This document shows, one piece after another, positions 1-13,600 of a stretch of 64,000 bases of DNA (its first letter is position 1; every line of letters starts with the position of its first letter). This DNA comes from Engraulis encrasicolus (taxonomy: Eukaryota > Chordata > Actinopteri > Clupeiformes > Engraulidae): NCBI RefSeq assembly GCF_034702125.1, contig NC_085865.1, positions 40,292,616-40,356,615 of the forward strand, in the 5' to 3' direction. Position numbers and translations under genes: made by a program. The notes under the pieces are model-generated. The model was not told the DNA's origin and did not search any database. It was given only the letters and a program-made list of their open reading frames with translations.

Positions 1-182
1 AGAGAGGAGATGAGAATGCAATGCTGTCAGTGCCATATTGTTCGGAGGAGCACAGCCAAACTACACTAAGCTGAGCTGCAGATATAACAAAAAGCCTAAT
101 GCCACCCAATAGAGCTCTGCTCTTAACTCGGAATGCTGGCCCATCATTTCAGATATTTCTTAAGTGGAAGGATTCTGTGGAG

Positions 183-205
183 GAGAGAGAGAGAGAGAGA
201 GAGGC

Positions 206-255
<50 letters not shown>

Positions 256-331
256 TGTGTGTTTGTGTGTGTGCGTGCTTACGTGCGTGCGTGTGTGTGT
301 GTGTGTGCGTGTGTGCGCGTGCGTGCGCACA
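183..331. repeat. GA then GT compound microsatellite
   Basis: Almost pure GA dinucleotides run to about 253 and are followed by GT with scattered GC steps. Open frames through it are low-complexity artefacts. Confidence 0.95.
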
Positions 332-2140
332 TGATACCGCTCTCATACACACACCATCAGTTCATTCATCTACCTGTCTCAGGTGCTACTTGTGGCCTCA
401 GAGAATGTATGCATTGTATGAAACATGTTGAGTTGCTCTTTCAGAATACATCAGAATTTCCTTCTCCTTTTCTCTTCGAGAGACACTCTCTATCTGTCCA
501 CAAGGGGGAGCTTTAGCCCAAAGGTGGCCAGAACCGTCTCCAGGCTTTGAGAGTAGCCTTGAAGGATAACGAAAAGAACAGGGAAAAAATGCCTGGGCAG
601 CTCCACAAGCTGCAAGAATAATATGGAGAATGGTATATTACTAAGGTTATCAACCGTCCCTTGAAATACGGAACCGTCCCGTATTTAGAAATAAAAGTAG
701 GGCTACAGTTCCGTGTTGAAACGAGACACAGTTTGTTTATAAGGCAGGAAACTGCATCTAAGAGATACATTTTTCTGGGGGAGGACCCCCGGACCCCCAC
801 AACTATAAATTGTCCTGTTTTTTTCCCACAGACAGTTGGCAATCCTATATGTCTCTCTCTTTTAGAGGGTAGAGACAGACAGATAGACAGAGCAGGAGAG
901 AGACAGTAAGGTAAGTTTTACATGTTTTTTTGCAATTGCCTTCAGGGGGTAATCAAATTAAACTACAAAAGTCAATGAGATTCAGCAGCTAAAGAGGGCT
1001 AATGTTTGAGGTTTAGAACCGGTAGATGGATAATCTTTCGGTGAGTTGCAAGCTCTGAGTCTTATGCAAGTTGCTGAGTCTTATGCAAGCTTCTGTCCCT
1101 GAATTGCTGCCCATTGACAAATGTTTTTCACCGAATATTTACCACCACCATCACATTCTAAGTATTAATTATGACTGGGAAAATTGCAGTTTGTGTCTGT
1201 ACAGAAACACAGTACCAGTACCAAACTATAGACTAACACAACGGTAAGTTAATTCTGTTATAGCATTCATGGATTTTAGCAAGATAATTCGCTGATCATT
1301 TTCAAACAATGCATAATGTTTATTCTGGTGTCACAAATTTCTTGTGTTTAGCTGGACTTTCCTAGTAGGAGTGACCACCTACTGTACCTACTTTTCTGAA
1401 TAAAAGATTAAGACGGGATGACAACATGGAGGACAATCAGTCTTGTGGTGTGAACATTTTTTTAATTTTAAAGGTGCACTGTGTAATAATTCTAATAGTT
1501 TATTTCCAGAATTCATGCTGCCCACTCACAAATGTTACCTTTGTCATGAATATTTACTGCCACCATCAAATTAAAGTATACAGTATATTATGACGGGGAA
1601 AATTGCACTTTCCATACATGAACAGGGGGATCATCTCCATTGTCTGCCATTTTGCATTTCCATAAATTGACATGTTTAGCTGCAAAACTTATCTACTTTG
1701 TTTAAACTAGTGAATATTAGTTTGTTATACTTTATAGTTTGTTATAAATATTCATGAAAAGATCGAATGGCAAGATAAACAAATTTGCTTTAGATGGCGT
1801 AAAGCATGTGTGGTGGTAAACAAGTGAGTTTTACACAAAAAGTGCATCATCTGGCTAGTCAAGCATGGTAGTGGGACTGACATGGTTTGGCGATGTATGG
1901 ATGCCGTCAACATTGGAAATCTGAATTACACCTAAAGAAGCATGCGTGTCAACATGCACTGTGACTACAGAAGCAGATCATGATACTCTCCATAGGATTT
2001 CATTCAAAACTCACACCCATCTATTTTAGCCAGGTGCAGACTCAAAATGTACAATTTCAATGTACTGAAAGGTTGAAACACACACAGATGACCTCCCTTT
2101 TAATCCCTTTTCATTTCGAAATGAAAAAATGAATGTAGTT
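332..2140. other. Non-coding stretch with degenerate repeats
   Basis: I see no exon-like coding segment. Two diverged direct copies of a roughly 100 bp sequence lie at about 1095-1192 and 1508-1611; both hold an 'AAATGTT...GAATATTTAC...CACCATCA...GGGAAAATTGCA' order of words. Around 655-690 a short sequence repeats 'ACCGTCCC' with 'ATACGG/CCGTAT', and around 777-800 there is a 'GGGGGAGGACCCCCGG' block. These look like old dispersed repeats that I cannot assign to a family. Confidence 0.5.
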
Positions 2141-2390
2141 GCTGCCAAAGGTGGTTCTACAAAGTATTAAGCAAAGGCTGTGAATACTTTTGTAAAAATG
2201 ATTTCTTTGTTTTTTATTTTTTATAAATTTTCAAAACTGTCAAGACAACTTGTTTTTCACATGGTCATAATGGAATACTTTGTGTAGGATTTTGACAACA
2301 GAGATTCATTTGTAGCATTTGGAATAAGGCTGTAAGATAATAAAATGTGAAAAAAGTGAAGCGCTGTGAATACTTTCCGGATTGACTGTA
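2141..2390 (+). mobile_element. Tc1/mariner-like 3' end remnant
   Basis: The segment resembles the tail of fish Tc1-like elements. It has a 'GTGGTTCTACAAAGTATTAA' block, then 'GTGAATACTTTTGTAAA', an AT-rich spacer, and a terminal stretch that ends GTGAATACTTTCCGGATTGACTGTA. Read on the opposite strand this is the TACAGT...GGAAAGTATTCA...CAGCCTTATTC terminus of the salmonid-type Tc1 families. No transposase frame survives and the partner inverted end was not found upstream. The family call rests on remembered consensus words. Confidence 0.6.
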
Positions 2391-3213
2391 TGTGTATGTG
2401 ATATCTGTTACATGTTTTTGTATGTCCTGTCCTCTTCCATCAAGGACCATGTTGGAAATAAGTGTTTTTCGCTTTTACATGCTATCTCTTGGATACCTTT
2501 TTGTCTTTCTATATCCATAAATAAACCCAACCCAACCAGCCCAATTTACCGGGGGGGGGGGGCTGGTGCGTAGGGGGGGAGGGCCATGATGAAAAAAATG
2601 AGGTGGAGGGGAGGGCCATGGCAAAAAAATCGGAGTTAGGGGGAGGGCCATGGAAAAAAAACCGAATTTATTTATTTATTTATTATTTTTGTTTTAAATA
2701 ATAATAAAAAATGCAATACTTCTCTGAAACACATCGCTTTGCGATGCAAGGTCCCGGCCGCATACTTTAGCACTGAAGCGTGTAGCCTATCTGTAGTCAT
2801 CCCTAGGCATACCTAGGGATTCGTGTAGGCATACCGAATTATGTGTTAGCCTAGGCTAAATATTATTTTTGGTGCTTTTGTGTGGAAAAGACCTTGTGCC
2901 ATAACGGTGACCGCGATTTCCTCGGGTTAGGCTACTGCTGGAACGACATCGCAAAGTTGGTCCTGGATCAACATCTGGTTTGAGTGGTTATCTATGTCAG
3001 ATTTCGCGCCAGTAACGTCTTCTGTAGCCTATGGATTAAGATCAGTTATGCAGAAGTGCCACGCTGTTACACAATACAATTATTCACTGACAGGTTAAGT
3101 TTAGGAATATGTTTTGGTAAAGGCATAATTTGGCATGTTGTTAGGTTGGTGCACACATTTTCACTGACAGGAATTAGTTTTGGTTTAGGCACAGTTCCAC
3201 ATAGCCACTGTAA

Positions 3214-3226
3214 TAGCCTACCAAGT
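3214..3226. other. Putative Gypsy target-site duplication plus 8 extra bases (left)
   Basis: TAGCC at 3214-3218 matches TAGCC at 12233-12237, which directly follows the other LTR. Eight bases (TACCAAGT) separate the left copy from the LTR. Read on the element strand they are ACTTGGTA, close to the ACTTTGGCG that lies between the other LTR and its primer site. I infer a 5 bp duplication with carried-over primer-side bases. Chance agreement of 5 bp is possible. Confidence 0.45.
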
Positions 3227-5041
<1,815 letters not shown>

Positions 5042-5053
5042 TTCACCCCCTCC
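5042..5053 (-). promoter_or_regulatory. Polypurine tract of the Gypsy element
   Basis: Minus-strand GGAGGGGGTGAA abuts the first base of the 3' LTR. A purine run in this position primes plus-strand DNA synthesis in LTR elements. It lies about 30 bp past the pol stop. Confidence 0.8.
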
Positions 5054-5083
5054 AATTGAATCGGCGACCCGACGATCACAAGC

Positions 5084-8000
5084 TTACTCTTCCTCCCGGT
5101 TGCCCTCCCCTTGGTGGTCGTCCTCTCCACTGGCTATGACGCTGCTCTGTGGAAGACGGTGGGGATTGGTATGCCGCAAAGGCAAGGGTGCATCCTCCAG
5201 TGAAACTGGCACGTCATCTGGGGGCGGGGCTTGTGCTTGGTCCGTTCCAGCACCAGGCATTGGTTCGTGGACTCTCAGATCGTCGGCCAGGGCTTCTCCT
5301 TTTCCGGGGGCCGGGAGGGAGTGCTCTGGGCCCCCCCCTTCACGGTACAGAACCACTGCGCCATCAGTTGGGTCTGTCTCTGTAGGAGAAGGCCTCCTCC
5401 CCATTCGCTGTCCTTTGGACTGCGCCACTGGGTGAGCGTGCCCATCTGTCTCTGGCTGCCACCCATCTGGCACGGCCCTTAACTCGGTCCGATGGACCTG
5501 GCGGCAGGACCCCCCCCCCAAGGGAGCCACAGTGTAGACAGTACCGGCACTGTGAAGTACCTGGAACGTGTTGGCAAGCCAATGGTCTTGGATCTTGTTC
5601 CGACCCTGGGCATGATTACGCAAAAGTACCAGCTGGCCCTCTCTGAATCCAGAGTCATTCACTCGATCGTTGTGGCCCTGATTCCGCCTTCGTGCCTGGT
5701 CAGCAGCCCGTTGTCTGACATGTTCCTGGGTCATATGTACGCTCTGTTGGTGTTTTCGGATCCACTCCTCCAGGCCCTCGTGCTCATGAGGTGTACTGTT
5801 GGTGCCGAGGAGGAAGTCTACTGGCAGCCTGGGGTGCTGGCCAAACATCAGAAAGTATGGTGAGTGACCAGTGGTCTGGTGTGGGGTGGTGTTGTAAGCG
5901 TAGGTGAGCTGGGGCAGGTGCTGGGGCCACCGGCGCTTCTCGGCCACTGGTAATGTGCGTAGGAGGTCATGTAGCGTCCTGTTGAACCTTTCACACTGAC
6001 CATTTCCTTGTGGATGGTAAGGAGTTGTCCTGCTTTTCTGGATTCCGTACATTTGGCAGAGCTGTTTAATCACAAGGCTCTCAAAGTTCCTCCCTTGGTC
6101 AGAATGTATCCGTGCTGGCGGGCCAAATCTATAGAACCATTGCTGCACCAGGGTACGGGCTACAGTGGTCGCTTTCTGATCATGGGTCGGGATGGCCTGG
6201 GTGTATTTTGTGAAGACGTCAGTAAGGACCAGCACACTCTCCCTCCCATCACTTGCAGGGTCCAGGGAAGTGAAGTCCATGGCTAGGATTTCATTTGGCC
6301 TACTCGCTTGTAGTGTGCCCCAGTAAGCCCGCACCTTTGGTAGCACTCCCTTCCCCAGCACGCACCTCTTGCACTTCCGACACCATTCCTCCACATCTTG
6401 AAACATGTTCGGCCAAAAGCAGCGGGCTCGCAGGAGTTCAAAGGTCCTTTCTGCTCCTTGGTGGCCCTGGTCGTCATGCACACTTCGCAGCACTTCGTCC
6501 TTCAGGCATTGGGGCAGCAGCAGTTGTGGCACCTCTGGACCACCACTCACGATTTGAACAAGGCGGTACAGCACCCCTTCACGCTCCACCAGCCGGTCCC
6601 ACTCACGGAGAAGACGCCGGCTGGCTTGTGGCATCAACCCACGTTCTTCAGTGCGCGGCCACTGTCCCCTTTGAAAGTGCAACCGGACAGGCCCAATGAC
6701 AGGGTCAGTCTCCTGCAGGCCCTGGAGATCTTGAGGCATGCGCTCTGGCAAGGCAGTAACCTCTTCACAGTGAGCCCCCAGAGCCAAAGGCTGGCACCTC
6801 GCAACCAAGGGACCCAGTTCCGGTACCGCTGTGCCAAAGGTGAACCGCTCCAAGTACTGCCTGGACAGGCCATCTGCATTCTGATTAGTCCGGCCGGGGC
6901 GGTACTTGATAACAAAGTTGAAGGAGGCAAGTTGTGAGGGCCATCGTTGTTCGAGTGCACCGAGCTTTGCCGTCTGCAGATGGCTCAGTGGGTTGTTATC
7001 AGTTAAGATGGTAAACTGGTGCCCGAGCAGGTACTCTCGGAACTTCTCTGTAACGGCCCACTTTACTGCCAGGAGTTCCAACTTCATGGAGCTGTAATTC
7101 TCCATGTTCTTCTCAGTTGGCTTGAGTCCACGGCTGGCAAATGCCACTGGCCGGACCTTTCCCCCATGTTCTTGAGACAAGATGGCCCCAAGCCCACCAT
7201 GGCTGGCATCCACCTCCAATATGAAGGGCTTCTGGAAGTCGGCATAGGCCAACACAGGGGCAGAGGTGAGTTTCTTCTTCAGGACCTCAAACGCATGCTC
7301 GCAAGAGTCATCCCACGCCGTGCCCAGGGGTAGGGGTGGAGTCTTCCCCTTCCGCCGGGGCCCACTGAGCTTTCCCACCAGTTGGTGTAGAGGGGCGGCA
7401 ATCTTGGCAAATCCCTCCACGAAACGACGATAATAACTCGCAAAGCCCAGGAAGGACCGGAGCTCTGCAAGATGGCCTGGACGCCTCCACTCCCTCACTA
7501 CTTCAATTTTAGACGGATCGGTGGATACCCCCTCAGCAGAGACAACGTGCCCCAGGTAGCTCACCTCACGCTGAAAGAATTTGCACTTTGACAGCTTAGC
7601 CTTCAGTCCTTGCTCGTCCAGCCTCCGGAACACCTCTTCCAGCCGCTCAAGGTGTTGTTCGACCGAGGAGGAAAAAATGATGACATCATCAAGATACAGG
7701 AGAACAGATTGGTATCGGCAATCCCCGAATATACGCTCCATGAGGCGCTGAAAGGTACTGGGTGCGTTGCAGAGGCCAAATGCCATCCTGTTAAACTCAA
7801 AAAGGCCAAACGGGGTGCAGAAGGCCGTTTTAAACTTGTCCTTCTCTGCCACTGGGACTTGATGGTACCCACTTGCAAGGTCTAAAGTGGAAAACCACCT
7901 GGCCCCTGACAACGCATCCAGTGACTCCTCTATCCTGGGGAGGGGGTAGGCATCACGGCGAGTCTTGGAGTTTAACTGGCGATAATCAACGCAAAGCCTG

Positions 8001-9220
8001 AGACTGCCGTCCTTCTTGGTTACGAGGACAATGGGGGAGGAGTAGGGGCTGGAGCTCTCCCTAATTACCTGGCTGTCAAGGAGTTGTTGAATATGCGCCT
8101 TTACCATCTCGTACTGGGAGGGTGGGATGCGTCGGTATGGTTGACGAACAGGGGCCTCATCTAACAAGGGGATTTCGTGAGTGATCAGTGTGGTACAGCC
8201 TAGATCTGCCTCGCTCTGAGAGAATATACTGCCATACTTGTGGAGGAGGGACTGGGCTTGGGTGGCCTGCTGCTGAGTAAGACCAACAAAATCTTGCACA
8301 TGGTCAGGGGTGGACACTGGTGGGGACACTTCTTGAGCGGACACATACGCGTAACATTTCTCCCAGGATGGCTCTACTGTGATGGGTGTACTTCGGACCG
8401 GAGTCGTCGCCACAGCCTGCACTGTGCCAATGACACGACGTGGGGGGAGCCACACTTCAGCCTGATTCACGTTCACCACGGGTGCATACAGGAGCCCCTT
8501 CCGGGCGCAGACGAGGGTGGGTGACATCAGGAGACCCTCCGGCAACTGCTCCTCTTCAAAACTGGGTGGCTCCAGCAGGAAATCGGCGGTCTCCAGGTGG
8601 GGGCATGAGACTGGGACCATGGTGAGGGCACCTGCCTTGAGGCAGATGGATGCCGTCCCTTGGACTTTGACCCTAAAGGGCTTGGTGGCGTTGACGACAG
8701 CCTTGATCCTCTCACATTGCTTCAAAGCTTGTCGAGCCGCCGGGCCTGCCGATTCAATCAGGGGGGAATGAAAGAGCTGAGAGCCTAACTTTTCAAAAAG
8801 GGCCTGATAACATTCCCCCAGTACATTCATACCTAAAATCCCTGGTATGGCTGCCTTGCGGTAGATAGACGCGGCATCCTCTGGGTCTTTGACTATCAGG
8901 ACCCCCCTCCCAGAAATACATTGCCCCAGCACCACTATCTCCATCTCCACATAGCCACTATACGGTATGTCAAGCCCGTTTGCGGCCTTGAGGCCAAGCC
9001 AATTACACTCTTTCCTCTGTAGATGTGCGAAATGTTCATTAAAATAACTCTCAGTAATGGTAGTAACCATGGAGCCAGTATCCACAAGACAAGGGACAAC
9101 TACCCCCCCCATACTGACATTCAAAACAGGACATTTCCCCACTAACTGGCTACGAGGGGGCAAACAGACAGAGCCAGATGCATTTCCCCCCAGTGTATGG
9201 CTCTGTACACTGGGCGTCAC
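5084..9220 (-). CDS. pol: Gypsy Pol polyprotein (protease, RT, RNase H, integrase)
   Basis: The frame has 1378 codons with no internal stop. Residue positions are counted from the GTG at 9220, which is unlikely to be a real start. Protease: DTGS at 47-50. Reverse transcriptase: about 345-560, with LCVDYRQLN near 409-417 and YLDD at 509-512. RNase H: about 665-790, with D671, E715 and D741. Integrase zinc domain: H915, H920, C947 and C950. Integrase core: D982, D1041 and E1077, giving a DX35E spacing. The C-terminal tail after about 1250 is rich in proline and acidic residues, and I see no chromodomain. The frame is open only from about 9244, 24 bases before gag ends, and has no ATG before protease. 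It is therefore most likely made as a Gag-Pol fusion by -1 frameshifting. Confidence 0.96.
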   Translation of the reverse strand: MTPSVQSHTLGGNASGSVCLPPRSQLVGKCPVLNVSMGGVVVPCLVDTGSMVTTITESYFNEHFAHLQRKECNWLGLKAANGLDIPYSGYVEMEIVVLGQCISGRGVLIVKDPEDAASIYRKAAIPGILGMNVLGECYQALFEKLGSQLFHSPLIESAGPAARQALKQCERIKAVVNATKPFRVKVQGTASICLKAGALTMVPVSCPHLETADFLLEPPSFEEEQLPEGLLMSPTLVCARKGLLYAPVVNVNQAEVWLPPRRVIGTVQAVATTPVRSTPITVEPSWEKCYAYVSAQEVSPPVSTPDHVQDFVGLTQQQATQAQSLLHKYGSIFSQSEADLGCTTLITHEIPLLDEAPVRQPYRRIPPSQYEMVKAHIQQLLDSQVIRESSSPYSSPIVLVTKKDGSLRLCVDYRQLNSKTRRDAYPLPRIEESLDALSGARWFSTLDLASGYHQVPVAEKDKFKTAFCTPFGLFEFNRMAFGLCNAPSTFQRLMERIFGDCRYQSVLLYLDDVIIFSSSVEQHLERLEEVFRRLDEQGLKAKLSKCKFFQREVSYLGHVVSAEGVSTDPSKIEVVREWRRPGHLAELRSFLGFASYYRRFVEGFAKIAAPLHQLVGKLSGPRRKGKTPPLPLGTAWDDSCEHAFEVLKKKLTSAPVLAYADFQKPFILEVDASHGGLGAILSQEHGGKVRPVAFASRGLKPTEKNMENYSSMKLELLAVKWAVTEKFREYLLGHQFTILTDNNPLSHLQTAKLGALEQRWPSQLASFNFVIKYRPGRTNQNADGLSRQYLERFTFGTAVPELGPLVARCQPLALGAHCEEVTALPERMPQDLQGLQETDPVIGPVRLHFQRGQWPRTEERGLMPQASRRLLREWDRLVEREGVLYRLVQIVSGGPEVPQLLLPQCLKDEVLRSVHDDQGHQGAERTFELLRARCFWPNMFQDVEEWCRKCKRCVLGKGVLPKVRAYWGTLQASRPNEILAMDFTSLDPASDGRESVLVLTDVFTKYTQAIPTHDQKATTVARTLVQQWFYRFGPPARIHSDQGRNFESLVIKQLCQMYGIQKSRTTPYHPQGNGQCERFNRTLHDLLRTLPVAEKRRWPQHLPQLTYAYNTTPHQTTGHSPYFLMFGQHPRLPVDFLLGTNSTPHEHEGLEEWIRKHQQSVHMTQEHVRQRAADQARRRNQGHNDRVNDSGFREGQLVLLRNHAQGRNKIQDHWLANTFQVLHSAGTVYTVAPLGGGSCRQVHRTELRAVPDGWQPETDGHAHPVAQSKGQRMGRRPSPTETDPTDGAVVLYREGGGPEHSLPAPGKGEALADDLRVHEPMPGAGTDQAQAPPPDDVPVSLEDAPLPLRHTNPHRLPQSSVIASGEDDHQGEGNREEE

Positions 9221-9229
9221 TAGTTTCCC
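9169..9229 (-). promoter_or_regulatory. -1 ribosomal frameshift signal: slippery heptamer plus H-type pseudoknot
   Basis: On the minus strand the last gag codons read G GGA AAC TAG, so the heptamer GGGAAAC (9229-9223) has the X XXY YYZ form and the gag stop follows at once. After an 8-base spacer (9222-9215) comes CCCAGTGTA (9214-9206), a loop CAGAGCCA (9205-9198) and the exact complement TACACTGGG (9197-9189), a perfect 9 bp stem. After 12 more bases TGGCTCTG (9176-9169) is the exact complement of the whole loop, giving stem 2 of an H-type pseudoknot. Some end pairs of stem 2 must stay open for geometry. GGGAAAC is a known retroviral slippery site. Function here is inferred. Confidence 0.9.
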
Positions 9230-10287
9230 GGCAAACCAGTGGTGCTAACGGACGGAGCTGGGGGCTGTGTGGCGGTAGAATCAGCAGACGGCTGATGGGT
9301 GGACCTACCAGCTAGGGGGCGAGAGGTCGGACAATAACGAGCTATGTGGCCCGGTTGTCCACATTTAATACAGATTGGTCGCCCATCGGGTGTCCGCCTA
9401 AAACGACCCTCCCTGTATGGCTGGGAGGTGGGAGTTTGCGTAGGTGGCTGCCCCAAATGTTTCATTAGCAGATCTAGCTGGACTTGTTGTTTTAACACCA
9501 AATCCTTCAACTCAGCCAGCTCCGAGGTTTGAGTGAGGGTGGCCTCACATTGAGATGTGTATTGGGCCTCACTGTTACGCACCACAGTGCGATGGCCACG
9601 ATCACGCCCCGTCTGACCTTCCTCCACCCACCTAATGGCTTCCCGCCGCACATCCAAAATAGTCCAGCTAGTGTTAGCCCGTACCTGCTGTTTAAGCTCT
9701 CTTCGCAGAGTAGGGTCATGGACATTTTCACAGAATTGGTCCCGTAAAACTAAATCAGGATTAGTAATACAGTCAGCCTTTGACATTTTGATTTTCTCCA
9801 TCAACTCCATTAGGGCATGTGAGAATTCAAACAAGGACTCGGTTTCTTTTTGCTTCCTATCGAAAAAACGCTGTTGCCATAATACATAAGATTTAGCACA
9901 TCCAAAAACCTCTTTCAAGATTTTAACAATTTCAACAGGGTTTTCCCTAGTTGCAGTGGATCGATATTTGATTTCATTTCTGGCTTCACCTTCAAGGTGG
10001 TCATACAAAAACAAAGCTTTTTCATGACTGGACATGTGTCTTGCCCGAATGCAGCTCTCTGCTTCCTCGACCCATTCTTCCACGGATAAAGAGCCAGATG
10101 CAGGAGTACCAGAAAATTTCGAACACCGTCTCTCTCTGGGTATGTACAATATCTGGTCACGCTGCCCAGATTGAGCACCATCACTGCGCTGCCCAGATTG
10201 AGAACCATCACCTCTAGCATTTGACAGTCTTTGATTTTCTGCTTCCAGTTGCTCCAGGCGTTCACGTAGCTCCTGGACCTCAGACAT
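9220..10287 (-). CDS. gag: Gypsy Gag (capsid-nucleocapsid) protein
   Basis: The 355-residue frame starts at an ATG at 10287, about 118 bases after the primer-binding site. An N-terminal heptad-like segment (residues about 3-22, LRERLEQLEAENQRL) suggests a short coiled coil. A duplicated 'SGQRxxGAQSGQRDQ' type stretch follows, visible as a tandem repeat of about 24 bp in the DNA near 10160-10205. The middle (about 60-230) is the capsid-like region with conserved W and basic residues. A single CCHC zinc knuckle, C-X2-C-X4-H-X4-C (CIKCGQPGHIARYC), lies near residue 305. The frame stops with TAG immediately after the slippery heptamer. Gag would assemble particles and package the element RNA. Confidence 0.94.
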   Translation of the reverse strand: MSEVQELRERLEQLEAENQRLSNARGDGSQSGQRSDGAQSGQRDQILYIPRERRCSKFSGTPASGSLSVEEWVEEAESCIRARHMSSHEKALFLYDHLEGEARNEIKYRSTATRENPVEIVKILKEVFGCAKSYVLWQQRFFDRKQKETESLFEFSHALMELMEKIKMSKADCITNPDLVLRDQFCENVHDPTLRRELKQQVRANTSWTILDVRREAIRWVEEGQTGRDRGHRTVVRNSEAQYTSQCEATLTQTSELAELKDLVLKQQVQLDLLMKHLGQPPTQTPTSQPYREGRFRRTPDGRPICIKCGQPGHIARYCPTSRPLAGRSTHQPSADSTATQPPAPSVSTTGLPGN

Positions 10288-10404
10288 CTTCTCGTCAGCT
10301 GCTGTTCTCTACACTCACACACACAAACACCCACACACTGCTGCGCCAAAAACAAAACAAACCAAAAAAAAAAGAAATCCTAATGCAACACTTCAATGGA
10401 ATCG

Positions 10405-10422
10405 TCCTGCCTGACTACGCCA
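10405..10422 (-). promoter_or_regulatory. Primer-binding site, tRNA-Ser-like
   Basis: Four bases (ACTT) inside the 5' LTR, the minus strand reads TGGCGTAGTCAGGCAGGA. TGG matches the CCA tail of a tRNA. The rest fits the 3' end of eukaryotic tRNA-Ser (complement TGGCGTAGTCGGCAGGA) except for one extra A after GTC. The tRNA sequence is from memory. Confidence 0.7.
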
Positions 10423-10426
10423 AAGT

Positions 10427-12232
<1,806 letters not shown>

Positions 12233-12394
12233 TAGCCATAACCAGAGCCGTATACCACCGTGACGGCACTTGGCATGCCCGTTAATTTTTGGAATCAGAC
12301 CTAGAATAGGCTAACATACCAGATGTTGATCCAGGGCCAACTTTGCGATGTCGTTCCAGGAACAACAGTAACCCAACGAAATCGCAGTCACCGT

Positions 12395-13060
12395 GCCCAA
12401 CGCAGGGCGCCCCTCCAGTGTTTCGCTCGCTATCATACTCGACTTCAACATTTGGTGATGTGTCAGTGCATCGCAAGGCACAGAGAGATGTGCACGAACA
12501 AGCCTACTAACTTTGGACAGAGCTTCGAGGCGGCTCAACTTCGGAATCTCGAAGTGAAATGTAGCCTATTTTCTTCCAACCGGCATCAGCTGTCAAACTG
12601 GAGCGCGCCACCCTAAAAATGCAGCGGTTTGTTTAATTGTTCATCGGTGTCCACAAGAATGTTTACTTTTGGGAAAATAAAAACACGTTTTGAAATAGTA
12701 TAAGCTAGAGCGACTGTTTGGAGCCATACGCCTACTTCAACCCTGTAATCCCACCAACTCGAGTCATCCTGCACGTGAGGTCTAGGACCCACATGATTGA
12801 CAACCTAGAGTCTAGGTTGTCAATCATGCGGGCAGAGCGAGAGAGAAGAGGGGGTGGGGGGTTCACTTCGAGATTCCGCAGTTGAGCAGCCGCCTCGAAT
12901 CTCTCGGTCCAAAGTTGAACAGAACAGTTAATAGGCTACACTGTTCGTGCACATCTCTCTGTCACAATTGCCATGCACTGACATGACCAAATGTTTAAGT
13001 CGACAAGGATAGCGAAACAGAGCTGGAGGGCGCCCTGCGTCGGGGTCAAATGGCGCAAGG
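12395..13060. repeat. Self-complementary foldback insert in the right arm
   Basis: 12395-12565 and about 12858-13060 are inverted copies. Shared words in order are CGCAGGGCGCC, ATAGCG, CATTTGGT, CAGTGCAT, AGAGAGATGTGCACGAAC, GAGGCGGCTC/GAGCAGCCGCCTC and GAATCTCGAAGTGAA. The matching position in the left arm of the enclosing element (about 2905) lacks it, so it looks like a separate insertion. The interior holds a 37-base near-perfect palindrome at 12792-12828. No coding frame was recognised. Confidence 0.7.
12792..12828. repeat. 37-base perfect-arm palindrome
   Basis: Two 18-base arms (CATGATTGACAACCTAGA and its exact complement) surround a single G. It lies inside the foldback insert. Confidence 0.85.
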
Positions 13061-13330
13061 TCTTCTCACACAAGAGCACCAAAAAATATTTAGCATTTAA
13101 ATTTTTGTACCTGTAGGGGGAGGGCCATGGGAAAACAAAATTGAAGTGGGGGGAGGGCCATGGGGAAAAAATTGAGGTGGGGGGGAGGGCCATGATTTTT
13201 TTTTTTCCAGCGCACCAGCCCCCCAACCCCCAGTAAATAACGTACAGTCCCTAACTCATTTCCACTACACTTTTTTGCTTTCTATCGTACATGACCTCAA
13301 AATGCTCTAGGCCTACCTGTTTCAGTTCTA

Positions 13331-13600
13331 TAATTGTACTGTACAGTATAGTACAGTAGTATACAGTACGGTGCAGTACAGTATAGTACAGTACAGTTGC
13401 ATACAGTACGGTGCAGTATAGCAAAGTACAGTACAGTAGCATACAGTATAGTACAGTACAGTATTTCACATTACAGTACAGTACAGTATAATAGAGTATA
13501 GTACAGTACAGTAGCATACAGTATAGTACAGTACAGTACAGTACGGTATTTCACATTACAGTACAGTATACTAGAGTATAGTACAGTACAGTCAGTATAG
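13331..13600. repeat. CAGTA-type minisatellite
   Basis: About 270 bp are built from ACAGTA and GTACAGT words in longer units such as a roughly 25-base 'TAGCATACAGTATAGTACAG' block. A larger unit containing GTATTTCACATTACAGTACAG recurs about 80 bp apart (13461 and 13544). Open frames through it are artefacts. Confidence 0.9.

Noticed and set aside
5100..9248. Many plus-strand open frames of 60-180 codons opposite pol
   Set aside because: They are shadows of the pol frame on the other strand, with no family motifs.
13251..13517. Minus-strand frame rich in LYCTVLY
   Set aside because: It is a translation of the CAGTA minisatellite.
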